A stretch of DNA of 64,000 nt from Mesostigma viride (taxonomy: Eukaryota > Streptophyta > Mesostigmatophyceae > Mesostigmatales > Mesostigmataceae): the NCBI GenBank assembly GCA_009746045.1, contig RPFO01000041.1, forward strand, positions 4,716,920 to 4,780,919, written 5' to 3'. A program made the position numbers and the translations under genes. Positions 41,939-51,793 of the stretch are shown here, in pieces (position 1 is the first letter of the stretch; every line of letters begins with the position of its first letter). The notes beneath the pieces were generated by a model. That model was not told the DNA's origin. It was given only the letters and a program-made list of their open reading frames with translations, and did no database searches.

Positions 41939-43765
41939 CTATAGCAACACATGCAGCCACCGGTGGGGATGCCGGGAGGCCTGGCCCAGCCGATGTGCAC
42001 GGGCGCCTGCGTTCTGAGCCTTCTTGTACCCGCCCGATGTGGGCCTGGCGCCAAAGGCCGCTGCGGAGGAGCCCATGGTTGGCTTGGTACTGGGCAACCC
42101 TGCCTCCCTCCTTGGGCATGTGCGTTTGATATGCCCAATCTCCTGGCAGTAGAAGCACTGTAGGTGGCTGGCGTCGAGTGCGTTGAGTTGCATTTCGCTC
42201 AGCCGAATGCCGGGCAGCTCGTCGATCTCCGACCCGTCGTCGTCGGCGCCCGGGGCGCAGTCGAGACTATTCACGCGCCTGGTCGAGTGTGCTGCCTTGC
42301 CGGTGTGGTTATCCGCGGTCGTGAGGAGGTACGCCTTGACCTGGGACATGTCCCACAAGTGCCATGGAGTATCGGCGAACTTCTTCCTGGCCTCTAGCTG
42401 CAGGTCGGGATGGATTGCTTCCATGAAGCGAATCTTGTACTCGTGGCCGGACATGTCCAACAGTCGGCTGGCCATCTCATCGAAAGCCACCTCAAACTCG
42501 CGGTACGTCTTGTTGCCTTGACGGAAGGCGCCAAAGCCAAGGCGCTCCTGGAACTCGGCGTCTGGCGGGACAAGCTTCTGCTGGATCCGATCCATCAACT
42601 CATTGATGTCCTTGGGGTAGGACTGTGACGCAATGCTGTCGCAGTGGAGCAGCCGCGTTACAGAGATGTCCATGGCTTGGGTGATGATCAAGTCAATCAA
42701 GTCCTCGGTGGACAGGTCCCAGTTGTGGTAGTTGGACCAGAATGTGATGGCCTTGTTCACCAACCTAGCCCACTCCTGGATGTCTCGCGGCTTCATGCTC
42801 TTGTTTAGCTTGGGGATGTGCTTGAAGTCGGGCATGGGCGGCGCCTTGAAAAGTTTTTGCCGCCTGGGGCCGCTGAACTCCCGTGGCTCAGGCCACCCAA
42901 ACGTGGGCGGCAGGAGAGTATGCTTGGACCGGTGTCCTGCCATGGAGCTTCCTGTCTGCTGTCGCGCTTGGGCGTAAAGTGGGTGATCGTAGCCCGGGTC
43001 ATCTGCCGTGATGGTGCTGAAGTTCAGGTTCACGTCCGTGTCCCTGACTCGCCTACTCATGGTGGATCCTGCAGACTGACGACGGCGCTGTCTGTGCGCG
43101 TGCTCCATCTCCTCCTCCTCCTCCACTATTTCTGCTTCTAGTGGCTCCTCATCAGAGGAGGAGGTACTCCAATGTCCAGTCATCCTTCGCGCGTTGGCAA
43201 AGGAGACGCTACGTGAACTATCCCGACGATTTTCGCTCCCGCCCCACGAGGGACGAGGAGGTCGTGACGTGGTACGGCCTGGGACTAGGGTGCCATTCGG
43301 CGCCCCTCGCCCAAAGCCACGGCCCGCGCTAGTGCCTAGCACGGAACCTTGTGAGATGCCTACCACTCCTAATACTCCGTCCTCCCTACCGGGTGATGTA
43401 CGAGCCATGGGAACACCGTCCGAGCGGGCGGCTTGGCCATGCTGCTGCGAGCGAGTCGGGCTACCGTCTGGTCGTGGGATGCGTTCGGTCTGCACCCCAG
43501 TGTTGGGAACACTGTCCGAGCGGACAGCTTGGCCATTTTGTGATTCCCCCATCGGGGAGGTCGTGGTGTGTCGGTAACTATCTGCTTGGCTATGGTGATC
43601 TAGGACCACGCCCCCATCGGGACGGCCCACGCCCCCATCGGGACGGGTGCTCGGACTATCGTCCAATGGTACATGTTGCTGTGCGAGTCTACGACCCGAG
43701 CGTAACGTCCGGACATCTATGTCTTCATCCGAGGGAAGCTCGGTCATTAGCTCGCGGTGCGCCAT
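41939..43765 (-). CDS. gag: Gag polyprotein of Gypsy-2 (outer copy)
   Basis: 608 codons. Same protein as at 36315-38054, in inverted orientation: Gly/Arg-rich N-terminus, acidic run, capsid-like domain with IQEWARLVNKAITFW, and a CCHC knuckle CFYCQEIGHIKRTC near residue 530. After the acidic spacer the two copies differ (NSLDCAPGADDDGSEIDEL here). The last ~60 codons beyond the knuckle have no match in the other copy. Together with the outer 5' LTR this is the gag that belongs to the recently inserted element. Confidence 0.9.
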   Translation of the reverse strand: MAHRELMTELPSDEDIDVRTLRSGRRLAQQHVPLDDSPSTRPDGGVGRPDGGVVLDHHSQADSYRHTTTSPMGESQNGQAVRSDSVPNTGVQTERIPRPDGSPTRSQQHGQAARSDGVPMARTSPGREDGVLGVVGISQGSVLGTSAGRGFGRGAPNGTLVPGRTTSRPPRPSWGGSENRRDSSRSVSFANARRMTGHWSTSSSDEEPLEAEIVEEEEEMEHAHRQRRRQSAGSTMSRRVRDTDVNLNFSTITADDPGYDHPLYAQARQQTGSSMAGHRSKHTLLPPTFGWPEPREFSGPRRQKLFKAPPMPDFKHIPKLNKSMKPRDIQEWARLVNKAITFWSNYHNWDLSTEDLIDLIITQAMDISVTRLLHCDSIASQSYPKDINELMDRIQQKLVPPDAEFQERLGFGAFRQGNKTYREFEVAFDEMASRLLDMSGHEYKIRFMEAIHPDLQLEARKKFADTPWHLWDMSQVKAYLLTTADNHTGKAAHSTRRVNSLDCAPGADDDGSEIDELPGIRLSEMQLNALDASHLQCFYCQEIGHIKRTCPRREAGLPSTKPTMGSSAAAFGARPTSGGYKKAQNAGARAHRLGQASRHPHRWLHVLL

Positions 43766-45134
43766 CGTTACCTAAGTGCTACTCGTACCGTGAGGTTTTG
43801 GATGTGCTAGTCTATTAGGTGTTTTAGGTCCAGCACTCGAGGCCGGCTGCCGGGGTCACGGATCACCACACCCCGTCTACCCGCCCCTTAGACAAGTCCA
43901 CTCACACGCACACACACCTTTATAGCACTTAGTACTAATAGTAGCCCTACTAGAACCACTCTTGATTCCTGGTCAACTGGTATGAGTATTATTAGTAATC
44001 CTAGACCTACTCTTAGTACGTGGTCACCTTTACACGGCTAAATGCAGGTCTAATGTTTTGTTTTATAATATAATAAAGTTTAGGGCCCGCAATAGGGTTG
44101 CATCTAAATCAAAATGCAGTATAACTTATGAAGGTATAGGTCAAGCCACAACCATTGTCCCAACTTATGGCCTAATGTCCTTGCCCATCGGCATATGACA
44201 TGAGAACCAATATTTTGAGCCCATCGGCTTATGACATGACAACCATCCCAATGAGCCCATCGGCATAAGACATGACAATCATCACAATAAGCCCATCGGC
44301 TTAAGACATGACAATCATTATTTTAAGCCCATCGGCTTAAGACAGGAAAGGAAGAAGACAAAGCGACAACAAGACACGACACGGTTTGAAGCACAATAGA
44401 AAAAAAAAACTGTTTTTATGCGACTCAAACCAATCGGTTGGTACAAAGAAGGGTGTCTCTCCGACCCATCGGTCAGATTCTCACCTGGGGCTGAGATGAT
44501 TCAGGGGCGGCCGGCTTATAACTGTCAAAAAAAAAGAAAGATGCGCAGCAAAAGGAAGAAAACAAATGCTAACCCACTAGGTAAGGCAGCGGTTTAAAAA
44601 GAGAACACCGAAAATTCCGTCATGGGCACCACCATCTTGGGCCGTCAGGAAATATAACAAAAAGAACACCGCATTTTCCGTCTAGGCGCCACCATCGTGG
44701 GCCGTCAGGAAATAAAACAGATTACCGCTTCCAAAAGCTCGGATGCACGGAATAAAAGGGAAAAAGCTGATGCAGGAATTCCGACACCCCGGCGGCAGTC
44801 AGGGCGCCGTTGTCCAGCTACCTCGCAATTTCGTGTCCGCTCCTCTCGCCAGCAGGAGTCCCACTCGCTTATTCACGTGCCTCTCCGTGATGACCTGTCC
44901 CGTGGGTGGTATGCAGTTGGGTGCAAACCAGCAAAACGGAGTATAACAAAACGTAGACTAGCCGACCATCGCCGGATCTAATGCCCTAATTCGACCATCG
45001 TCGATTTTACTATTGCAATATTCGTTAGTCAAATTGCGGCAATTCCGACCATCGCCAGAATGCCTGAACAATATTGCATGAACCTAACTACTCAGGCACG
45101 AAATGCAAATAGAAAAACAGACCTCCGATTCCAG
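43766..45134 (-). other. Gypsy-2 leader and primer-binding site
   Basis: The primer-binding site TGGAATCGGAGGTCTG reads on the minus strand at 45118-45133, one base inside the 5' LTR. The leader carries the inverted 36-bp repeats (44183-44343) and the paired GACGGCCCA-type units near 44630-44710. It is colinear with 34922-36314 in inverted orientation but diverges around 44770-44950. Confidence 0.75.
44183..44343 (-). repeat. 36-bp tandem repeats in Gypsy-2 leader
   Basis: Inverted counterpart of 35684-35845, with GCCCATCGGCTTA as the plus-strand core. Confidence 0.85.
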
Positions 45135-45835
45135 TGTAACGTGCCAAACCCATCGGCCAGGCACGTTGGGAAAGATCGTTTCTATCTACGGGACCATCGT
45201 CCCGGTTCGTTGCCTGTTTGAGTAGGAAGGGGAATCACTAAGCTATGGGCTACTTGCTGTCATCACAGCGTAGGCCCAGAGGCATTATAATGATTACCTT
45301 CTTGTGTTCTTGCAATTGCCGTTGAACAAGTTTATGCGTCAGACATGATTGTATTAAAAGGAATAGATTCGGAACTCAGTTTAACTGAGGTGGGTGAGTC
45401 GGCGGATTGGAGGACGACTGTCTTGTCCATCGTCCTCGCACGCCTTTATGCCAAGCAGTGCCACTAGGTCGGCGCTGCTGATCCAATCCGTGTGGCTCAG
45501 AATCTTCCACGCTAAGTTAACGGCCTGAAGTATATTGTAGTGGGCCGAACTACGGGTCGACCATAGAGCGGATCGCCCTCTAACCATGTCCGTGGTAACC
45601 ATCGTTACGTTATGCCATCGGACACACATCCATCGATATATATCACAATGTCACCAATATTACTCTAGATATCAACTGTCGGCACCCTCGTATACACAAG
45701 CAGAGGTGTGCCGGAAGGTATGGACTTCAAACCACCCTAGGTATCTATCTCTTTTTGTACGTATCTTTTTATACCATATTTCTTTTGCCAAACTTTCTCG
45801 TGCTCGCTAGGCTCGACCCTAGTCGGCACGCTACA
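45135..45835 (-). repeat. Gypsy-2 5' LTR
   Basis: 701 bp, ends TGTAACGTGCC and GGCACGCTACA. It pairs with 28541-29241; the one difference I see is GGTTCGTTGCC here against GGTTTGTTGCC there. It is followed by the duplication GCTAG. Confidence 0.92.
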
Positions 45836-45840
45836 GCTAG

Positions 45841-46709
45841 TTGTCGTACATGCTTGGTTGGTGATATAGTTGTTTGGCAAGCTCAGGGGTCGGCAAGTCG
45901 ACACTGGAGTGATCTGCGACAAGGGCATTTTGTCGTCTGGGATTTCTGGCCTACCCAGGTTGTCTAGTTGATTTTGTCGTCTAAAGAGAAAGTGCTAGAT
46001 GATATGTTTCATATGCGGAACAGGGAGTCGTTGCAGACAACGACTTAGGATTTTGTGTACTTTTAGGTCTTGGTGCTGACCAAAGCCGAGTGCCACGGAG
46101 TAGCTTTGGTGTAATTGAAGCAGTATGGACGACAAAGCGGTTGTCGTCAGGATCAGATACTGAGCGTGGCTACGAGGTAAGGCTGACGCAAGATATTGCG
46201 TATAAAGTGTGAGGCATTCATTGGGATAAGTGTGTGTTTCCACCAGGGCGTTGGATGTAGCTCTGTGTGGATCCTTGAACTCTGTCTTGGTCATGGTGGT
46301 GCGTGGCAAGTGTGGCCAGCCCTCCTTTCTTTCATTGAGCCCAGCTATTGCTGAAACAGAGCTGCCAAGTTAGGTAGAGTATTGGTAATAAAAACGTTAT
46401 TTCATTTGCAACAAAGAACCCAGTGTGAAGCCTAACCTAGTCATACCTCACTCTCAGGTCTCACCTTTTTGAGAAGTGCAGTTGGCACTGGCTTCTCGTC
46501 TTAGAAAAGTGGGCAGCACTAGTGGGGTAAGGCTAGCATGTGGCCCATCGATCGCCCATGCAGCCATACCTCATGAGGGCCAACGAGGTCGTGGGCTACT
46601 GTCAGTGCAGGGAGTTTGGCACGAGTACGCGACAGTAGTATGTAGCCGATGTAGATAGATTAGACCGGTAGGACTGTTTGCACCCATCCATCCATCCATC
46701 GGGGTTAAT
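45841..46709. other. Unassigned host spacer
   Basis: No supported gene. A (CATC)n run precedes the next repeat at 46685-46700. Confidence 0.4.
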
Positions 46710-46761
46710 GCTCCGTGACTCCCCGACGGGAGCACGAGTCTGATTAATTAATTAATTAATA
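46710..46761 (+). repeat. Stem-loop plus (TTAA)n tail
   Basis: CTCCC-CGAC-GGGAG, CACGAGTCTGA, then (TTAA)n. Nearly identical to 17208-17255. Confidence 0.7.
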
Positions 46762-46835
46762 GTGCCCCTCCCTACCATGGTCCGGATTCTCCCGATTTCT
46801 GGCCTGCGCTGGTTGTCTCCTGGATAGTGCCCCTC
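46759..46835 (+). mobile_element. Truncated SINE-like insertion (53 bp) with 12-bp target duplication
   Basis: ATAGTGCCCCTC at 46759-46770 is repeated at 46824-46835. Between is only the CTACCATGGTCCGGATTCTC ... GGTTGTCTCC end of the SINE-like family. It landed at the edge of the (TTAA)n tail. Confidence 0.9.
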
Positions 46836-47701
46836 TAGGTAGTATATGTTCAGACCAACGCATGTGGAAGCGAAGAACCACTGGCCAGCATGTGAGATGT
46901 GATCCCATGGTGAAGCTGGCACGTACCCATTCCACAAGAAAAGCATCACACTGCATCGGCAGCACTCGTAGCATTGTGCCTCGCAATCATTATGTAGGCG
47001 CCTCTGACGGATGCCCTCGAGGACCTGGAAGACACCCCATCATGCATGCCGCTGTTGGGCTAATCTCCGTGTATAAATATTGAAACAAGTCGCACAGCTG
47101 GAGATGGCGCTTGTCGTCATTCCACATGCACCCCTCGACCATGAGCGCCCAGTCTACACTGCGAAAACGACAAACAATCCACGAAGATAGGTTTGGTTTT
47201 GATGTTGGTTGATTTGGACTGCGTTATCGGGCGATCGATTCGTATGATCGATTTGTATTATTGTATGATTATGTATGCCAGGGACTCCACATGAGGGATG
47301 CTAGCAAAAGCTAAAAGTGGACCAGTCCGGCCGGCAGCCTGCCGGAGGAACGCGGACGCTAGCAACAACTAAAAAGTACAGAGTTGACCAGTCCGGCCGG
47401 CAACCTGCCGGGACGCAAGTTTTTGTAGGCCAAGACCAGTAGTTTTCGTACGTTAATTACGCCCGACATCATCACCTACATACAATGCGGCGTGCGCCCT
47501 ATTCATTCCCGTTTTCTCGTCGCCCCTTGCGTTGGGGCACCTCCTCCCCATCCGACGGCTCCAACCCCTCCTGGCGCGCCGCAGCAAGGTCCATGTAGCA
47601 TGTGCGGTACTCCCGGGCGATTCACAGCATGCAGCATGCAGCATGTCGGGCCACTGGACTGTCTGCCAGGGCTCTCCAGCGACTGTCCGGCGTTTTTCGC
47701 A
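46836..47701. other. Unassigned spacer
   Basis: No supported gene. GACCAGTCCGGCCGGCA recurs near 47320 and 47387, a local duplication. Confidence 0.4.
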
Positions 47702-47839
47702 TCCATCTATGCGGTTTTCGGTTCCATCTATGCGGTTTTTCGGGTCCATCTATGCGGTTTTTCGGTTTTTCGGGTCCATCTATGCGGTTTTTCGGGTCCA
47801 TCTATGCGGTTTTTCGGATCCATCTATGCGATTTTCGGG
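47702..47839. repeat. 22-bp minisatellite, six units
   Basis: The unit is TCCATCTATGCGGTTTTTCG plus GG with small variants; one unit carries an extra TTTTTCGG. Chance open frames here read as IYAVFRVHLCG-type repeats and should not be taken as protein. Confidence 0.9.
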
Positions 47840-48402
47840 TGTACCTGTCAGTCGGGCCGTTCGATTCACACATCTGACGGTCGTAAATCTACAAGTCTGC
47901 AATCGGTGGGAGAGAGGGTGCATTCTTGACATCAGATATACAACCATTGAACCTGCAGTTTAGAAGCGGAGCACACATTGGCCAAAGCACACATTGGCAA
48001 GAATTAATTCATTAAATAATTAATTAGCACGTGTAGACCATGTCACGTGGGTACCAATTCTATGTATATTTCAAGCCAGTTTAGAGGCTAAAAAATGAAA
48101 GAAGAAAGTAAGTGGCCAGTAACATGAATACTGAAGCTTTTTGATCGAGCGCTCGCCACAACCACAACTAGAGAGTCAAGCAGCACTATAAACCACAACA
48201 CAACCGCTAAAGTCTGAACAGAGTGCAAACTGTCGGATGTTGAAAGAGGGTGAACAACATATCCCTGACTGGTGGGCTGTGTTTGTCCTTCATTAATTAA
48301 GTGAACAAATAGTAAAACAACAAACCAGCAACAAAGTAGCATATCGAATGCAAAAATGGCAAACAAAATATGACAGATGTCGTGCTCATAATCACTGAGA
48401 TG

Positions 48403-49610
48403 CAGTAGATATTCAAGACCTCATTCCGTGAGAAAACTAATGTTTTTGCTGCCTCCGCGTCGACGCCATGCAAATCTCCAAGCCACCGCTGCAATAAAGT
48501 AAAGGAAATTCCCGATGTGGGGTTGATAAGGTAGCAATACAAAATAATAAGTAGCCACAAACATACCAGAGAATAGTAGAAGCCCCAGATAAATAAGCAG
48601 AATGAAAACATAATCCCCATATCTGTCAACCTAAAATGATTGTTAAAAAGCAATATCCCACACAATGTGACACACACCATGTGGGCTACAGTTAATGCTT
48701 GCTGGGGGGGAGGGGGGATCATGTAATAGGGTGGTCCATCATCCCTTCCTTAGATCAGCCAAAGCTCATTGTGGCCATTTGTTTGCACCTTAGCCTACGC
48801 CTTGAGCCCACCTGACCTTTACAGCAACTTAACTGCACCTGCTATATGCGTCAGCCTACTGCTCGTTGTATTGAACCCACAGCTGCGCCCGCACCATGAT
48901 GCGGAGAGAGCACTCTGTGGCCTGCTCCCCTTCGGCAGTGAGAGAAGCTACTAAAGGCGCCCTCCCTCCTTCTCATTGTGTATAAGGGTTGAAGGTTCCT
49001 TGATTGGTACCCACCACGTGGCGCAGTCTACGCGCTAATAAATTAATTAGTGAATGAATCATCCCTTCCATGAATATGTGGGGTAACCTCACATGGCATC
49101 ACAAGCTTAAAAACAATGTAAGTCGCTTATGTAAAAGCTGCGTGTACAAACAGACAGAGCGATTCGGATCTACACCCTGACTGCCGAATAGGGTATGAAA
49201 GCTTTCCAACATGGCCACCCAACGTCACATCACTTAGATGATGAACTAGCAAACAAGAACAGTTCCAGGCAATTTGCATGGCCATCCATTGAAATAATGT
49301 ACAAGTTCACATTATACATTTGCAGCACTGTCTGTTCAATCTGCACAGCAAAAAGAGCATGCATAATAACATCCCTAATATTACCATGTGTGATGGTATA
49401 GCAACTTATGCACAACACATTTGCCTTTAAACTAAATTGTAAGAAATATGCCTCGACACATACCCAAAAGGACTCTGCGTTTTTCTCATACTCCCCCCGA
49501 GTTGACTGCTTCAGCCCCAAATCCCGCATTTCCTGGGCACGCTCCCTGTCAGTAGTAGCATTGGGCCCCCGCGGGGGGCAATCTGGGACGGTTCCAGCGT
49601 GTTTGGACAT
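48403..49610 (-). CDS. Candidate two-exon gene start, tyrosine-recombinase-like N-terminal fold
   Basis: Exon 1 (49464-49610) starts ATG and encodes 49 residues ending STRGEYEKNAESFW, then GTATGTG, a good donor, at phase 0. A second segment starts after TTGCAG at 48488 with RWLGDLHGVDAEAAKTLVFS and NEVLNIYCIS, also phase 0; its 3' end (about 48403) is a guess. Joined, the pattern ST-x3-Y-x4-F-x-W resembles the SAM-like core-binding domain of tyrosine recombinases (as in DIRS or Crypton elements), but no catalytic R-H-R-Y domain was found. The intervening ~975 bp would be intron. The alternative is a host gene of unrelated function. Confidence 0.3.
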
Positions 49611-50059
49611 GGCGCGACACTGGCAGGCATCAGGTCAGATAGATGTAAGGTGGGCGCACATGAAATATATCAGATGGCGTTTTATGCTGTCCATTTGCGC
49701 ATATGATGAAAACTGCAGGGCTCCCAGCCTTGTGGCAAGCAATAATCACGTAGTGCACAGTCTAGTGCAAACCCGAGTTCTTAGAAGTTAACACAGAAGG
49801 GCCGGGGAGAAAACTGCAGGCATTTCCATTCCACCGGGTCTTCAATTAAATAGACACCCTACAAGAGCAAACGCAGCTTACCTAAACCTTAACCGCAGCT
49901 CCGCGCAACGCCCTTACGGACACAGTAAGACGGGCTGGGCTGTAAAAGCCGGCAGTACAGAGAGGCGCATGATCCAACCGTGCTGCAGACGTTGAGAGGG
50001 CATACCCTGCATACGACTTGAGCAGCCTTGCCGGCATCTCCTACATTCTTATTCGTCCG
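49611..50059. other. Unassigned spacer
   Basis: Short chance frames only; no recognisable motif or repeat. Confidence 0.35.
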
Positions 50060-50235
50060 ACACTGCACTATTGTTAACATCCTCCATTCTTGTATATTCA
50101 CCGTCTGCCTGGCTGGCCAAAAAAAAGCATTTGACATACTGCATGGACACTGCATTATTGTTCACATCCTCCATTCTTGTATATTCACCGTCTGCCTGGC
50201 TGGCCAAAAAAGAACATTTGAAATACTGCACATGG
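50060..50235. repeat. Tandem duplication, two units of about 88 bp
   Basis: ACACTGCA(C/T)TATTGTT at 50060 and 50147 begin two nearly identical units that end with ACTGCA(C)ATGG. Confidence 0.9.
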
Positions 50236-50585
50236 TGCTGCTGTAATAATATAGCATGGAAATTCGTTCTTCAGGCAAGCTTCGGGTGTGCTGTTTGCCC
50301 GAAGACTCAGCATGATCATTGGTAATTACGTTACGTCTCTGCAGCGCTGCCCTGGCTGCCTGGCCAAGCCCCGTCCTCTGCGCCCCTGTTTCAGGTTTTG
50401 CCCTGGCCGAGCCCCGTCGTCGCAGCCCCGTTTTGGGTTTCGGGAGCGTCCTCCAGGCCCCGTTCCCAGGTTTTTGCCCGTCGTCCCCGCCCGGTTTTAG
50501 GTTTCGGGCCGGCGGGCCGCCAGGCCCGTGGGCTGGAGGACGGGGAGGACGGGGGGGGCCGGGAGGACGCGCGGCCCTTCTGTTA
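50236..50585. other. GC-rich unassigned segment
   Basis: Repeated GGTTTCGGG/CCCCGTC words between 50390 and 50520, then a G-rich run to 50575. No supported gene. Confidence 0.35.
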
Positions 50586-50956
50586 GGATATATATTTTAA
50601 AAATATAATTACTTTATACAGCAGAGTGAAATCACTCAAACCAAAGCAAACGCCCAGCTATAAACCTATATACAGAGCCATGTCAAAGCTCTATACTACG
50701 ATAAGACCAATGGAAACGCCTAACGGGAGGAACCTAATAGCCCTGCTGCACCGCAAAATCAGCCCGCGTACGGCGGAGCATGATGTCAGCCATGCATGGC
50801 CCGAGTCAGCGCCACCGACAAGTGCTGACGCCAATATGACGTCCAGGTCCGCGCCGACCATGGGGCCCGCTGGCCCTCCAGGTCCAGCCGGTCCTCCCGG
50901 AGCCGGCAACACTCCTTGAAGAAGGCGGAGGTCAGGGGCCCCATGGATATATATTT
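50586..50956 (-). mobile_element. RLE-type element copy H with 12-bp target duplication
   Basis: GGATATATATTT lies at 50586-50597 and 50945-50956. The 347 bp between hold the 3' UTR and the last codons (from MGPLTSAFFKECC). A CATG duplication near 50793 disrupts the frame. Confidence 0.92.
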
Positions 50957-51605
50957 GGTGACTGAACCTGTACGTGGGAGTATTGGGATGTGAAGCTCAG
51001 TGTTGTGGCTGAGCCCAATACTCAAATGTATCAAATAGTCTTAATATTTTGTATTTGGGGCTAGTTATATCTTTTACTAGTAGCGGCCAATTAGGTGTTG
51101 CCACGTGGCACAGTGTGCTGTTGCCCCGTGGCGCAATGTCATGAAGACGCATGGCGCAGAACAGTGGTACCATGTGGCCGCACTAGTGTGTCCTTGGTTC
51201 GGTCACTATGACATTAACAGTTCCGCTGGCCGGTACCTAGAACTGTCACTTGTTATGGGTTGCGCCGATTGTCCGTCCAGCCTGAGCGGGTCAGTGCTTA
51301 TACCAGCAGCCGCGTGGTTCACTAGCTGCTATTGCGCAGGCTATCCTGCGTGGCATGCTGAATTATTAGGGAGTACTCAGTGGCCATGCGCAAGTGCACG
51401 AAGGTGTTTGTAGAATTACCTTCGCAGTTGTCGGCCATCTAAGACAACGCTTACAATTCTTCGACCTATGCTGGAATACAATTTAAGGAGCCACCATTGC
51501 TCTGCAACCTCTGCAATCTGCGACTCGTTTTGTTGATGCCACAATTATACACTTGAGTCGAGTGGGCCCTCCCCCCCGCCCCGTCCTCTCCGCAGGAAAC
51601 CCAAA
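50957..51605. other. Unassigned spacer
   Basis: The word GCCACGTGGC/CCCGTGGCGC recurs near 51099-51135. No supported gene. Confidence 0.35.
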
Positions 51606-51649
51606 AACTCAGTCCTCTGGAGAGGACTGAGTTCAACTCAGTCCTCTCC
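51606..51649. repeat. Palindrome AACTCAGTCCTCT with a third copy
   Basis: 13-bp arms AACTCAGTCCTCT and AGAGGACTGAGTT around GG (51606-51633), followed by a third AACTCAGTCCTCTCC at 51635-51649. Confidence 0.85.
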
Positions 51650-51675
51650 ATAGGAGTGGATACAAACGACGTGTC

Positions 51676-51793
51676 AAGGTCCGCACAATATTTTAGCAGA
51701 GTTAACCACTCTCCAGTACACTCAAGTTCATTGCGCACTGAACTTGAGTGTACCGGAGAGTGGTTAACTTTGGTAAAATAGTAAGCGGACCTT
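51676..51793. other. Long foldback (55-bp arms, 8-nt loop)
   Basis: Left arm 51676-51730, loop TTGCGCAC, right arm 51739-51793. The arms match at 49 of 55 positions with no gaps; the inner 30 bp have one mismatch. The transcript would form a hairpin like small-RNA precursors. It could also be a decayed fold-back transposon. The core word CCGCACAATATTT recurs once more near 51818. Confidence 0.7.

Larger units (their letters stand above)
28536..45840 (-). mobile_element. Gypsy-2: 17.3-kb composite Ty3/gypsy retrotransposon with paired LTRs
   Basis: The outer LTRs at 28541-29241 and 45135-45835 are both 701 bp, in the same orientation, and differ at about one base by eye. The 5-mer GCTAG flanks both ends (28536-28540, 45836-45840). 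On the minus strand the order is 5' LTR, PBS, repeat-rich leader, gag, a rearranged centre, RNase H remnant, integrase with chromodomain, ORF3, PPT, 3' LTR. The centre (about 34.2-41.9 kb) holds an inverted LTR-leader-gag of a related copy and a later RLE insertion. Protease and reverse transcriptase are not found. Near-identical LTRs mean the whole unit inserted recently, so it was probably mobilised by another element's enzymes. Confidence 0.85.
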
